DNA from: Ianthella basta
Taxonomy: Eukaryota; Porifera; Demospongiae; Verongiida; Ianthellidae
NCBI GenBank assembly: GCA_964019415.1
Contig: OZ025879.1
Coordinates: 3,264,737 to 3,328,736, forward strand
DNA: 64,000 nucleotides
Direction of reading: 5' to 3'
In this document: positions 12,701 through 27,700 of the stretch, piece by piece
How positions within the stretch are numbered: position 1 is the stretch's first letter
How the letters are laid out: each line of letters starts with the position of its first letter
Notes under the pieces: model-generated
Told to the model about the DNA's origin: nothing
Seen by the model: only the letters and a program-made list of their open reading frames with translations
The model's database searches: none
Program-made: the position numbers and the translations under genes

Positions 12701-15700
12701 GGAAGCACAGACTGCCTCTGGAAGTTGGGATGAGGGCTCCATCTTTATACTCTTGAGTTTTCATGAACCATAAGATGTCCACTGCCATTCTGATGTGTTG
12801 CTCTGCTAGTGGTTGCTCTGAGCATGTGTCCTTCATTTCACGCAACACTTCAACACAGTCATGCACTTTGAACTGTTCCTTCACTTCAAGTGTGTGCCAG
12901 AGGCAGCCATATTGCCTCAAGCACTCAAGATCAGCCTGGGTCTTGCGATAAGGATTAAGTGTCGACAACCTTGAGGGCAAGCTCAAGGCAACTACATCTT
13001 GCTTAACAAAGCACTTGTCAGTTCCATCCCAAATCATGCCTCCTTCATGGAAGGCTACATCAAACGTTGCTTTGAGTGTGTCTGCATTCTGCTGAGCTTC
13101 GTGATTCAGGTAATTATACACAGCTTTGGCACTCTCATCAATGGCTTTCCAGTCTTCTTCATTCAGAAGCTCGTGTTCCTCACTGACACACTCTACCAGT
13201 GCAACAAGATGATCCAGCACTACGATGATAGGGGGCTCACCCTTGAACTGAAGGGTTTCATGGCACCTTGCATCAACACTTGAGTCAAGCACAGGACACT
13301 GGGTGAATACAAGCTTTTGGAATTCAGGAAGGTATAGGTCTACAGGACAGTACAGTTGATTAGCATTTCCGCTCCATGGGAGATGAGCAATGCTGGGATT
13401 TACAGCTGCCAGTAAGAAGGGGACTTCAGAGAGGTGTTCCAACAGAGATTCCTGATCACTACCGCTTTTTAAGTGGGTGCCAAACAAGTAGTTAAGAAAA
13501 TCACTGATTCTTTTCTTTCGTTCTTCATCAACAAGAGTGCGAATGGACTTTGCCCGCTCAATGACTTGTCCTCCTTCAAGAGTATGGTATTTCATGCCAA
13601 GTTCCCTGAGCGATGTTACTACAGCTGGTTCACTGTACTTTGACGTGGGAAACCTTTCTTCATCGCTGTTGAACAGACAAGCCAGTGGGCTGTTTGGCTC
13701 AATGAGGTGTGATGGAGGCACAAGCCTGCTTTTAGGCTCACAAGGTATACACTTACTGTCACACAGTAAGTCTAAAAGCCACTTACTACTGTCATCTAAC
13801 CGCCTCATCTCGCTCAGAACAAACAAAATCTGATCATCACGAACTGCTTCATCAAAGGTATCAATAACTGGAAACAGACATTGAATGCTGTATTCTTTGA
13901 AAGTGATCACTGTCACATTCTGGCCAACCTGTCTGACAGTATCTTGGATAGATGTAGGGATGTTTGCCAATTTGTACCCACATTTCAAAAGCAACTCAAC
14001 AGCAGAAGAGCGTATGGTGTCTGGCACTTTCTCAGTGAACAAATCATCCAGAACACAGGCAGCAGAAATGGAGACCCATTCCTGTCCTACTGTTGGCACA
14101 ACCAGATGGCTGTCATGGAGTAGTTTGCTGAAGAAGTGAGGAACCAGTATCTGTGCAACAGGATCTCGATCAAGAACACTTGGCCACAGATTGTAAAAGG
14201 CCTGCACAAAGTTGGCTTCACAACTGCTCCTATTTAGCTTTAGCAGCTGAACTAGTAGCCCTGTATAAGCTGTGGTCACTGCACCACTGATGAGCTTTGT
14301 GTTCCACGTATCTGTCTGACTCTTGTCTTGTATGTCAGTAAGACTCCTTCTATCCTTGGACACTTCAAAGTATCCATTGATCAATACTTTAAGGTCAGTG
14401 GAGATTGGCAGTGGAAGGAAGCAGTGGAGGTAGCCCTTAACTGGGTAAGGCATCCAAAGAGAGTTATCTTCAGCTACTTGTACAGCAACCTCTGCAAAAG
14501 GAATGTGCTCAGCTGTCTTGGAGTTCAGAGGTCTAGAATCGCCTGCACTATCTAGTACTGACACTGCTAACCAACGAGTCTCTTCTTCAGCTTTGTCCTT
14601 CATTCGATTGACAATGATGAACCTTGATACAGCTTCACTTTTTTTTGGCAATTCAGAGGTAGACATTGCTTTGTCTTCACTGATGTCCTGGGTGACATAA
14701 CTTTGGACCAAATCTGCTGGTGAGTCTAACTTCTCTTTAGTCACAGACAAACGTTGCTTCATGTTGGAAGGATGGCTGTCAGGTGGCAGTTCATAGAGCT
14801 CAATATTTGTTACATTTCTCAAGAAAACAAGCAGTGTGTCTGCCGCATTATAGAGCATGGCTGTCAAGAGAGCTACATTTGATTGGTCGATGACAGTGCT
14901 GGAGATTTCACTCTTTTCAGCTAACTCTTGGGTGCGAAAGGGAAAACGAAACAATGTTCCATTGAAGCCATCTTCTCCTGGGCGAAGGAGACTACAGCCA
15001 AACAAGTCTTCATACACTGCTACATGGCCACTGAGGAATTCCTGCATATCTGATCTTTCTTCCAAAATGTCTACACACAAACCGGGACTGTCTCCCACCA
15101 TGATGTCCTTGATGTATTGCCTGTGTGGGTCAAAGATGGTCAGTTGAGTCCTACTCACGAAGCTGGGAACATCTGTCAGGTGATAGGTTGCACAGAAACC
15201 GAGACCAAATCTTCCAATCTTCAATGGATCGCACTTCTTGGTGGCACCACCCAACTCACATATGTTAGCAAAGTCTTCGTCGCTGAACACACTGTCATTG
15301 TATGCATACAGAGCAGGACCTTGCCAGTGGCCAAGCTCGTCAGTGAACAGATTCTCTTTTGGATGCTGTCTCCAGTCCAGGAGGAATTTGACTTTGGTGG
15401 CTCCAGCATCGTCAGCATTCTGAATCAGTTCCTTGAACACATCGATGTTGTCCTTGTAATCCTCAACAATTCCCCGTAGCCTTCGTGTGAGTGATTCACG
15501 TTGGCCACTTTCCTTCACCTTGAGTTTCAGCTTCAGCTGTCGAGGGGAGGCAATCTTGCTTGACACTGGATGCACACCAAAGTACTTTGCTAGTTCTGCT
15601 GGAACCGTGTTGTGTGCAAAGGTGAAACGTGATTGTAGATTCTCGTTCTTCTCTGACCATCTGCGGTCATCAAACACGGCTTTGTCAGGGAAGCACAGAC

Positions 15701-18700
15701 TGCCTCTGGAAGTTGGGATGAGGGCTCCATCTTTATACTCTTGATTTTGCATGAACCATAAGATGTCCACTGCCATTCTGATGTGTTGCTCTGCTAGTGG
15801 TTGCTCTGAGCATGTGTCCTTCATTTCACACAACACCTCAACACAGTCATGCACTTTGAACTGTTCCTTCACTTCAAGTGCCTTCCAGAGGCAGCTGTAT
15901 TGCCTCAAGCACTCAAGATCAGCCTGGGTCTTGCGATAAGGATTAAGTGTCGACAACCTTGAGGGCAAGCTCAAGGCAACTACATCTTGCTTAACAAAGC
16001 ACTTGTCAGTTCCATCCCAAATCATGCCTCCTTCATGGAAGGCTACATCAAACATTGCTTTGAGTGTGTCTGCATTCTGCTGAGCTTCATGATTCAGGTA
16101 ATTATACACAGCTTTGGCACTCTCATCAATGGCTTTCCAGTCTTCTTCATTCAGAAGCTCGTGTTCCTCACTGACACACTCTACCAGTGCAACAAGGTGA
16201 TCCAGCACTACATTGATAGGGGGCTCACCCTTGAACTGAAGGGTTTCATGGCACCTTGCATCAACACTTGAGTCAAGCACAGGGCACTGGGTGAATACAA
16301 GCTTTTGGAATTCAGGAAGGTATAGGTCTACAGGACAGTACAGTTGACTAGCATTTCCACTCCATGGGAGATGAGCAATGCTAGAATTTACAGCTGCCAG
16401 TAAGAAGGGGACTTCAGAGAGGTGTTCCAACAGAGATTCCTGATCACTACCGCTTTTCAAGTGGGTGCCAAACAAGTAGTTAAGAAAATCACTGATTCTT
16501 TTCTTTTGTTCTTCATCAACAAGAGTGTGTATGGACTGTGCCCTTTCAATGACTTGTTCACCTTCAAGAGTATGGTATTTCATGCCGAGTTCCCTGAGTG
16601 ATGCTACTACAGCTGGTTCACTGTACTCTGATGCAGGAAACCTTTCTTCATCGTTGTCAAACAGACAAGCCAGTGGGCTGTTTTGGTCAATGAGATTTGA
16701 TGGAGAGACAAGTCTTCCTTCAGGTTCACAAGGTATACACTTACTGTCACACAGTAAGTCTAAAAGCCACTTACTACTGTCATCTAACCGCCTCATCTCT
16801 CTCAGAATAAACAGAACCTGTTTGTCACGAACTGCTTCATCTAAGGTACCAATAGCTGGAAACAGACATTCAGTGCTGTACTCTTTGAAAGTGATCACTG
16901 TCACATTTTGCCCCACCTGTCTGACAGTATTTTGGATGGATGTAGGGATGTTCGTCAACTTGTACCCACATTTCAGAAGCACCTCTACAGCAGAAGAGCG
17001 TATGGTGTCTGGCACTTTCTCAGTGAACAAATCATCCAGAACACAGGCAGCAGAAATGGAGACCCATTCCTGTCCTACTGTTGGCACAACTGGATGGCTG
17101 TCACGGAGTAGTTTGCTGAAGAAGTGAGGAACCAGTATCTGTGCAACAGGATCTTGATCAAGAACAGTGGGCCACAGCTTGTAAAAGGCCTCCACAAACC
17201 TGGCCTCACAACTGCTCCCATTCAGCTTTAGCAGCTGAGCTAGCAGGACCACATATGCTGTGGCTATGGCACCGCTGATGAGGTGTACGTTCCATGTGTC
17301 AGTCCGACTCTTGTCTTGCACGTCAGTCAAACTCCTCCTGTCCTTGGACACTTCAAAGTATCCATTGATCAGGACCTTAAGGTCAGTGGAGATAGGAAGT
17401 GGGAGGAAGCAGTGGAGGTTGCCTTTAACTGGGCAAGGCATCCAAAGAGAGCTACGTTCAACTATCTGTACAGCAACCTCTGCAAAAGGAATGTGCTCTG
17501 ATGGCTGGACATTCAGAGGTCTAGAGTCACTCCTACTATCAAGGATTGACACTGCCAACCAATTAGTCATTTCTTCAGCTTTGTCCTTCATTTGTTTGAC
17601 AATGATAAATCTTGACATAGATTCATGTGTCTTCTGCAATTCAGGGGTCGGAGTTGCAGTACCTTCACTGATGTCTTGGGTGATATATCTTTGAATCAAG
17701 TCTGCTGGTACGTCCAACCTCTTTTTGGTCACAGACAGAAGTTGCTCCATGTTGGAAGGATGGCTATTGGGTTGCAGTTCATAGAGCTCAATATTTGTTA
17801 CATTTCTCAGGAAAACAAGCAGAGTGTCCGCAGCACTGTAGAGCATGGCTGTCAAATGAGCTACATTTGATTGGTCGATGACAGTGCTGGAGATTTCACT
17901 CTTTTCAGCTAATTCTTGGGTGCGAAAGGGAAAACGAAACAATGTTCCATCGAAGCCATCTTCTCCTGGGCGAAGGAGACTACAGCCAAACAAGTCTTCA
18001 TACACTGCTACATGGCCACTGAGGAATTCCTGTAAATCTGATCTTTCTTCCAAAATGTCCACACACAAACCAGGACTGTCTCCCACCATGATGTCCTTGA
18101 TGTATTGCCTGTGTGGGTCAAAGATGGTCAGTTGAGTCCTGCTCACGAAACTGGGAACATCTGTCAGGTGATAGGTTGCACAGAAACCGAGACCAAATCT
18201 TCCAATCTTCAATGGATCGCACTTCTTGGTGGCACCACCCAACTCACATATGTTAGCAAAGTCTTCGTCGCTGAACACACTGTCATTGTATGCATACAGA
18301 GCAGGACCTTGCCAGTGGCCAAGTTCGTCGGTGAACAGGTTCTCTCTGGGATGCTGCCTCCAGTCCAGGAGGAATTTGACTTTGGTGGCTCCAGCATCGT
18401 CGGCATTCTGAATCAGTTCCTTGAACACATCGATGTTGTCCTTGTAATCCTCAACAATTCCCCGTAGCCTTCGGGTGAGTGATTCACGTTGGCCACTTTC
18501 CTTCACCTTGAGTTTCAGCTTCAGCTGTCGAGGGGAAGCAATCTTGCTTGACACTGGATGCACACCAAAGTACTTTGCTAGTTCTGCTGGAACCGTTTTG
18601 TGTGCAAAGGTGAAACGTGATTGTAGATTCTCGTTTTTCTCTGACCATCTGCAGTCATCAAACACGGCTTTGTCAGGAGAGCACAGACTGCCTCTGGAAG

Positions 18701-21700
18701 TTGGGATGAGGGCTCCATCTTTACACTCTTGATTTTGCATGAACCATAAGATGTCCACCACCATTCTGATGTGTTGCTCTGCTAGTGGTTGCTCTGAGCA
18801 TGCGTCCTTCATTTCACACAACACCTCAACACAGTCATGCACTATGAACTGTTCCTTCACTTTAAGAGCCTGCCAGAGGCAGCCAAATTGCCTCAAGCAC
18901 TCAAGATCAGCCTGGGTCTTGCGATAAGGACTCAGTGTTGACAACCTTGAGGGCAAGCTCAAAGCAACTACATCTTGCTTAACAAAGCACTTGTCAGTTC
19001 CATCCCAAATCATGCCTCGTTCACGGAAGGCTACATCGAATGTTGCTTTGAGTGTGTCTGCATTCTGCTGAGCTTCGTGATTCAGGTAATTGTACACAGC
19101 TTTGGCACTCTCATCAATGGCTCTCCAGTCTTCTTCATTCAGAAGCTCGTGTTCCTCACTGACACACTCTACCAGTGCAACAAGATGGTCCAGCACTACA
19201 TTGATAGGGGGCTCACCCTTGAACTGAAGGGTTTCATGGCACCTTGCATCAACACTTGAGTCAAGCACAGGGCACTGGGTGAATACAAGCTTTTGGAATT
19301 CAGGAAGGTATAGGTCTACAGGACAGTACAGTTGACTAGCATTTCCGCTCCATGGGAGATGAGTAATGCTAGGATTTACAGCTGCCAGTAAGAAGGGAAC
19401 TTTGGAGAGTTCTTTCAGCAAATACTCCGGATCACTACCGCTTTTCAAGTGGGTGCCAAACAAGTAGTTAAGAAGATCACTGATTCTTTTCTTTCGTTCT
19501 TCACCAACAAGAGTGTGTAAGAACTGTGCCCTTTCAATGACTTGTTCACCTTCAAGAGTATGGTATTTCATGCCGAGTTCCCTGAGTGATGCTACTACAG
19601 CTGGTTCACTGTACCTTGCTGCGGGAAACCTTTCTTCATCGCTGTCAAACAGACAAGCCAGTGGGCTGTTTCGGTCAATGAGATTTGAGGGAGGCACAAG
19701 CCTGCATTTAGGTTCACAAGGTATACACTTACTGTCACGCAGCGATTCAAAAAGCCACTTACTACTGTCATCTAACCGCTTCATCTCTCTCAGAACAAAC
19801 AGAACCTGATCATCATGAACTGCTTCATCTAAGGTACCAATAGCTGGAAACAGACATTCAGTGCTGTACTCTTTGAAAGTGATCACTGTCACATTTTGCC
19901 CTGCCCGTCTGACAGTATTTTGGATGGATGTAGGGATGTTCGTCAACTTGTACCCACATTTCAGAAGCAACTCAACGGCAGAAGAGCGTATTGTGTCTGG
20001 CACTTTCTCAGTGAACAAATCATCCAGAACACAGGCAGCAGAAATGGAGACCCATTCCTGTCCTACTGTCGGAACAACCGGATAGCTGTCACGGAGTAGT
20101 TTGCTGAAGAAGTGAGGAACCAGTATCTGTGCAACAGGATCTTGATCAAGAACAGTGGGCCACAGCTTGTAAAAGGCCTCCACAAACCTGGCCTCACAAC
20201 TGCTCCCATTCAGCTTTAGCAGCTGAACTAGCAGGCCCACATACGCTGTGGCTATGGCACCGCTGATGAGGTTTACATTCCATGTGTCAGTCCGACTCTT
20301 GTCTTGCACGTCAGTCAAACTTCTCCTGTCCTTGGACACTTCAAAGTATCCATTGATCAGGACCTTCAGGTCGGTGGAGATAGGAAGTGGGAGGAAGCAG
20401 TGAAGGTAGCCCTTAACTGGGCAAGGCATCCAAAGAGCGCTATGTTCAACTATCTGTACAGCAACCTCTGCAAAAAGAATGTGCTCTGCTGGCTGGACAT
20501 TCAGAGGTCTAGAGCCGCTCCTGCCATCAAGGACTGGCACTGCCAACCAATTAGTCACTTCATCCGCTTCGTCCTTCATTCGTTTTGCAATGATGAATCT
20601 TGACATAGATTCATGTGTCTTCTGCAATTCAAGGGTAGGAGTTGCATCACCTTCACTGATGTCCTGGGCGATACGTCTTTGGATCAAGTCTGCTGGTACG
20701 TCCAACCTCTTTTTGGTCACAGACAGAAGTTGCTCCATGTTGGAAGGATGGCTATTGGGTAGCAGTTCATAGAGCTCAATATTTGTTACATTTCTCAGGA
20801 AAACAAGCAGAGTGTCTGCAGCACTGTAGAGCTTGGCCGTCAAATGAGCTACATTTGATTGGTTGATGACAGTGCTAGAGATTTCACTCTTTTCAGCTAG
20901 CTCTTGGGTGCGAAAGGGAAAACGAAACAATGTTCCATTGAAGCCATCTTCTCCTAGGCAAAGGAGGCTGCAGCCAAACAAGTCTTCATACACTGCTACA
21001 TGGCCACTGAGGAATTCCTGTAAATCTGATCTTTCTTCCAAAATGTCCACACACAAACCAGGACTGTCTCCCACCATGATGTCCTTGATGTATTGCCTGT
21101 GTGGGTCAAAGATGGTCAGTTGAGTCCTGCTCACGAAACTGGGAACATCTGTCAGGTGATAGGTTGCACAGAAACCGAGACCAAATCTTCCAATCTTCAA
21201 TGGATCGCACTTCTTGGTGGCACCACCCAACTCACATATGTTAGCAAAGTCTTCGTCGCTGAACACACTGTCATTGTATGCATACAGAGCAGGACCTTGC
21301 CAGTGGCCAAGTTCGTCGGTGAACAGATTCTCTCTGGGATGCTGCCTCCAGTCCAGGAGGAATTTGACTTTGGTGGCTCCAGCATCGTCGGCATTCTGAA
21401 TCAGTTCCTTGAACACATCGATGTTGTCCTTGTAATCCTCAACAATTCCCCGTAGCCTTCGGGTGAGTGATTCACGTTGGCCACTTTCCTTCACCTTGAG
21501 TTTCAGCTTCAGCTGTCGAGGGGAAGCTATCTTGCTTGACACTGGATGCACACCAAAGTACTTTGCTAGTTCTGCTGGAACCGTTTTGTGTGCAAAGGTG
21601 AAACGTGATTGTAGATTCTCGTTCTTCTCTGACCATCTGCGGTCATCAAACACGGCTTTGTCAGGAGAGCACAGACTGCCTCTGGAAGTTGGGATGAGGG

Positions 21701-24700
21701 CTCCATCTTTACGTTCTTGACTTTGCATGAACCATAAGATGTCCACTACCATTCTGATGTGTTCCTCTGCTAGTGGTTGCTCTGAGCATGCGTCCTTCAT
21801 TTCACACAACACCTCAGCACAGTCATGCACTATGAACTGTTCCTTCACTTCAAGTGCCTGCCAGAGGCAGCCGTATTGCCTCAAACACTCAAGATCAGCC
21901 TGGGTCTTGCGATAAGGACTAAGTGTCGACAACCTTGAGGGCAAGCTCAAAGCAACAACATCTTGCTTAACAAAGCACTTGTCAGTTCCATCCCAGATCA
22001 TGCCTCGTTCACAGAAGGCTACATCGAATGCTGCTTTGAGCGTGTCTGCATTCTGCTGAGCTTCATGATTCAGGTAATTGTACACAGCTTTGGCACTCTC
22101 ATCAATGGCTTTCCAGTCTTCTTCGTTCAGCAGATCGTGTTCCTCACTGACACACTCTACCAGTGCAACAAGATGGTCCAGCACTACTTTGGTAGGTGGC
22201 TTACCCTTGAAATGGAGCACATCATGACACCTTGGGTCAATGCTTGGGTCAAGCACAGGACACTGGGTGAAAACAAGCTTCTGGAAATGAGGCAGATACA
22301 AGTCTACTGATCGATACAATTGACTTTTATCTGCTCTCCACGGAATGAGTGATTTAGTTTGTTGCTGAGCAGCTGGTAGAAACAGTATTTCAGACAAACT
22401 ATTTCCAAGACTTTCATCACATTGATGGTAAGTGAAAAGGTAGTTCAACAATCTCCTGCTTCTTTCTTGTGCATCACCATGACATACTACCGTAAACACT
22501 GAGTGTGCTCTGTCAAGAACGTCTTCATCAGTAAGCTTGTCACATTTCATGCCCAACTCTTTGAGTGCTGATTTTATTCTTCTATTGCAGCTACTGACAA
22601 ATCTTCCATCCTCTTCACTGTAGAGCTTTCCAATGGTTAAACTGCTTTGATCAACTAGTTCTTGAGGTTTGATCAGTTGACCATGAGGCAGTGGTGCTGT
22701 GGGTATACAACTGTGTCTCTTGAATTGTTCATCAAGATGATCATTCATACTGTGTAGCAACTGGTAATTTTCCAACATAAAGAAAAGTGCACTCTGCATT
22801 TCTTGCCTGGGTAGAGTTTGAATGTTACAGAAGAACACCTGTTCACAGAATGTTTCAAAATCCATTGCTTTGACAGAATTTAGTACCAATTTCATAACAC
22901 TTTCTGGAATGTCAGCTATTTTGTGTCCAGTGTGCTTCAAGATTTCCTGAAGGCAAGGATACACAATTACAAGTGGGGTTTGCCTGAATTCTTCACTCAT
23001 AACCACACATGATCTCAGACATTCCCATGTTCCTTCCACAGAACAAACAACAGGAACCTGTGCACTATCAGCCTTGTGCAAAAGTTCAGCAACTTGTCCA
23101 GCATCAGTCGGCCATAGCCCGTAATAGTTATCAGCCAGGCTCTGTTCTGTTTGGCATAGTGTTGATGGATGTAGAGATCGTTGAGCAATGGTAAGGACAC
23201 TCAACAAGGCATTTGAGACAGAATCTGATGCAGCATCTATCAAGACATCACTTTGTACTCTAGGCCACAGCTGTACTTGTTTCCCATCGGTAGTCACAGA
23301 GATATTAACTAGGCAGTTTGGCCAAGGTGAAACAGTGTGATTGAGAATGACATTGGAGAAGAGGTTCTGCACGTGTCTTTTGGGAGGAGGTGTGAGCAAA
23401 AATGAGCTGCTGTCCTGGACAACTGAAACAGCAATATCCACATGTATTCTGCCTGGACTGGGTTGAGATACCACCAACCACTCTGATAGCAATTCTTTCT
23501 CTTCAAGTTTTGACTTCACATTGATAGTTTTCAAATGACCACTCTGTGCACATTGTATGTTTTGGGGTACTGGTGTGGTAGCTTTTATCACTGACAGCAG
23601 AGATGTTACCCGACTTTCTCTAGCATGCAGTTCAAGCTCACAGAATTCCACATCCATAACACTCTGTAGAAAGACTGGAAGAGAGTCTGCAATGGCAATA
23701 AAACCACTCACAATTTCTTTAGCTGTTTGTGGAGCAAAGTTAGACAAAGCACCAGTAGACACTTGTGGGGCATTTCGAAAGGGAAAACGAAAGAGAGCAT
23801 GATTGTTCTCCAAAATACATCTCTTTGAAGAATAGCAATTCAGCACCTCCAGAAACGGATTCAGCTGATCACTGTAGTATGTTTGTAATTCAGTCATGCT
23901 TTGAACAGTATCAAATTGCACCCCATGTGAAGGCTTGGCTGTCAGGTGAGACACATGGGCCTGCAATGGGTCAAAGACTAGCAGCTTATTGCCATTCCAT
24001 AACATGGGCAGATCACTTAAGTGGTATGCAGAACAAAAGTCACATCCGTCAGGGAGATGAGGGCATGATTCTGGACTTTCTTGTTGAAGTGATCCAATGC
24101 TGCAGAGGTTCTTCACAGTGTCTTCATTCAGTACTGTGTTTAATAAAACAAATAACGAAGGACCTTGCAACTTTGCCATCTCCTCACTAAATAGTGACTG
24201 TTTGGCATAGCTTCTCCAGTCAAAGATGAATTTCACAGATGTAGCACCAGCATAATCAGCAACCTGAATCAGGTCAAGGAATGGATCAACTTCTGGCTGG
24301 TAGAGGCTCAGCCGCTCTCTCACTAAAGCTTCAACCGGTCTTGTCTCAGGAGTGACATTAATCTCAAGCGGCTTGGGGCTTGCAATTATTTGGGATAGGG
24401 GGACAGCACCAAAATATTGGGCAAGCTGCCTTGGTATTTCATTGAGCACTACAATGTAGTGACTTGCAAGCTCTGGGAAATGTGCTAGCCATTCACGGTC
24501 ATCAAACACACATTGCAGTGGATCCATTAAACCATTTCTTGTTGTGGGAAGAAGCGCACCTTGTGAGTGACCTTTGTTTTTCAGGTACTGGAGTATGGAG
24601 TGCACTACTTTCATTTCACCTGGTGTTAAACCTGCAGCACTGGCAGTTGTTTGAATTTCCAATAGCACTTCTTCACAGTCACTATCATCAAACGTCTCCC

Positions 24701-27700
24701 TCATACCCAGAGCTTTCCACAATTTAATGTGTTGTTCCATATTGTCCAATTGGTTGACATTAAATCGATATGGTGTCAGGTGCAGCAAACCAGCTGGATT
24801 CAAGACTACCTTATCTAGGGGCACAAACTGTGCTTGCTGTGGATGCCAAATACGGGATGGTGCATCCAGTTCATTGACAGAAGTGGCATCATTGTTTAGG
24901 TAGGAATACACCTGGTGCATCATGGATGTCACTCTGTTCTTGTTTTCCTCACTCTGCAGTACATCATCAGGCAGACATACAACATTCTTCCATTGTGCTA
25001 CAACATTGACAGGAGTTGCTTTACAGCAAATTTTTGCAAGATCTGTAGTATTCTTGTATTCTGTAGAAAGAATAGGGCACACAGACCCAATTGTACATGA
25101 AAGGTCTGAGCTAGTGGAAGCGCAAATTTCTGCAGGTGTGTGGATCTTTTCAGCACACATCTGACCAAACCATGGAAGACCATAGACATAGCTGAAAGGA
25201 GGATTCACTTCACAAAACAAAAATGGAACATCTCCTAATGCCATAAGTGCTTCTTCACAAAATTCATTGCTAACCACTTCATTTATGAGGTTGTTTGACT
25301 TCTTCAGTCCTTCTTCACGTGGAATACTGACCAAGGACTGAGCTTGAGTTAGCACAAATCTAATAAATGACTCCTTAGTACTGCAAACTTGAGACCAGGT
25401 TTGCATTCCTAGCCAACGCAGCCTTACCAGCAGACGATGACCAATGAAATCCTGATGAGGGTGTGCAAAGTGTCCAGCCCCAAGGAAAATACTTAATTTC
25501 TTGTCCTCTGGGTCAAACAGCTCACAAGGACGGTGTACGCTGCCACTACATGAGGGCAAGAAGGCTGTTCCTTTCAGTGTAGTGATAAGATCACTGTCAC
25601 TCTCACAAAGCATTTCGAAGATCCAGAGAAACACCTGAGCATTATCTTTCCCCTCTTGGAGATGAGGCAATATGTGGTTCTGGACTAAAGTTGTCAAGGA
25701 ATCAGGGTTTCTACCCAAAAGTACCTTATAGAAACCAAGTTCACTGGCACTGTAACAAAGCAGTGGCTGGGATAGTTGAACACAGTCTGGTGGATTTGCC
25801 TCTGGTGTTACAAATATAATCTGGGCTTTCAGCGCTGAATGATTAATGTCACTTCTGTCTTTAATGGTATGGAATGGAATTGATTTCAAAAAGTCTATGC
25901 GATCACTCAAAGCTGGAAAATGTGCATTTTCCACTTGCTCAGTTTCAATGGAAGGCTCAAGAAAATTCTTTAACTTGTCCTTTTCTGCTATCTCAAGTGC
26001 CCTCACTGCCTCAGACACACCATTGGACTCCATGTCTACCTTCATCAAGGCATGAAGTAAAGTGAAAGGGCTCAGGCCTGGTAAGAAATCTTCCTTGTAC
26101 GCCAGCTTATTCAGGGCTGATGAGAATTGCACAATCTTGATGCCTAACCTATGGCAGATGCAGGAAATGAAGTCACTGTCTTCATTAGGAGCTTGAGGCA
26201 TCTGTAGAATGGCACCAGTTACTGCATCAGAGAGTGGAAGTAGAACTGTTTCAGCTAGAGCAGAATCATCTAGTGACTTCACTGGTACTATTGGCAAGTC
26301 TTTTGCAATATCCATAACTGCAAACTCTGTAGTGGACTTGGAAGCTACTTCTTGCTTTGCTAGCCAATCCCAGACACGTATAAGCCACTCCTGTGATGGG
26401 TGACCTTGCTTGTTCGGTGTCCAGAGAACTGCAGCATCTGGATTGCACCATGTGCGCATTGACATACGAAGGAGTGAAGAGGCAACAATTGTGGGTTGTG
26501 CAATCTGCAATTGGAATTTCTCAGCTTTAGCCAATGCTGTGTACAATTCAGCAATGTCATGAGGTACATCGAAGGAAACAATTCTATTTTCTAGCCCTGG
26601 CAGCATTGCAGCATTGGACTTGTCAAGCATGACATAGAGTGTGCCTTCTTGGCCCTTATCATACAGGCAGGCAGCAGACAAAGCCACATCATTAAGCAGG
26701 ATAATGGGAAGGCCAACAAGGTGAGAGTGATCCACTCCACTGTTGGTAAAATATCTCAAGAACTCAACAATGATTTCAGAGGACATTAATGCCTTGGTTT
26801 CAGTGCTCTTCTGCTTTAGGTACTGGCAAACATCAAGTGCAGATGCAAACTGTACTTCATTCTTGCCTTTATATAAACACTGCACAACATGATCCGGAAT
26901 GTGTACTGCAGCAAACCCTAACTTCAGCAACAAGTCAGCTACTGATTGTGGGTATTCTGGTGGTAAGAAAATAGCACTGTCCTGTGATACCCACTTTCCT
27001 CCATCTGCTCCTGTCCAGAATATTGGCAGTTGTAGGAGAAGGGTAGATAGGCCTGGAATTAAGCTGCTCCAGGTTTGGCTAGAGGCAATGCACTGAGGAT
27101 TTGGCCACCAAGAATATGGTGAGTCACCATGACTGCTGAAGGAGAACAATCTGGTTCTTGTAGCCAACAGAATGGCATAGGATGGGACTACAAGAGTGTG
27201 CACAAGTTCTTCATTCCACTTTGCATCATTTCCTTTCACATCTGGTGCAGGCCATTTAATACTGCGTCGGTTATCAGCTACACTGAAGTAGCCATGCACA
27301 CTGACTGGCAGCCCAGTAGGGTCGGGTAAGGGGAGGAAGCAAAATGCATAACCCTTACATTGAAATGAGGGTGATGTGGTATCGGGCTCAACCAGCTGTA
27401 GATCTAACTCTCTTTGGAGTACTTCATATGCCTTCCTAATGTCCACTGTCTCAGGGGATGCCACTGACTCGGAGAAGTCTTTCCAATCCAAAACATATCC
27501 TGTAGCAAGGACAAATTCTGTAGGCACTTGAACAGCAACACCAACCCATGGTGCTACTTTTAGTTGCTGTGCCATGTGCTTTAAACTCGCTTTGCTGGTA
27601 CCTACGGTGTTGCAAATAAGCCAGTTATAAGTGAGTCTGTCACTACCATCTGCTGGGCAAGTTACTTCAACTCTGCAAGTGTAGAGAATAGTGGTTGCTG

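Noticed and set aside
12129..21455. Identical plus-strand open frames of 120 aa and others recurring every 2,988 nt
   Set aside because: They are antisense shadows of the tandem sacsin modules; their spacing and similarity follow the coding repeat.
11355..22290. CRISPR-like regular repeats
   Set aside because: The repeats are 3-kb coding modules in a eukaryotic gene, not short repeats with spacers.
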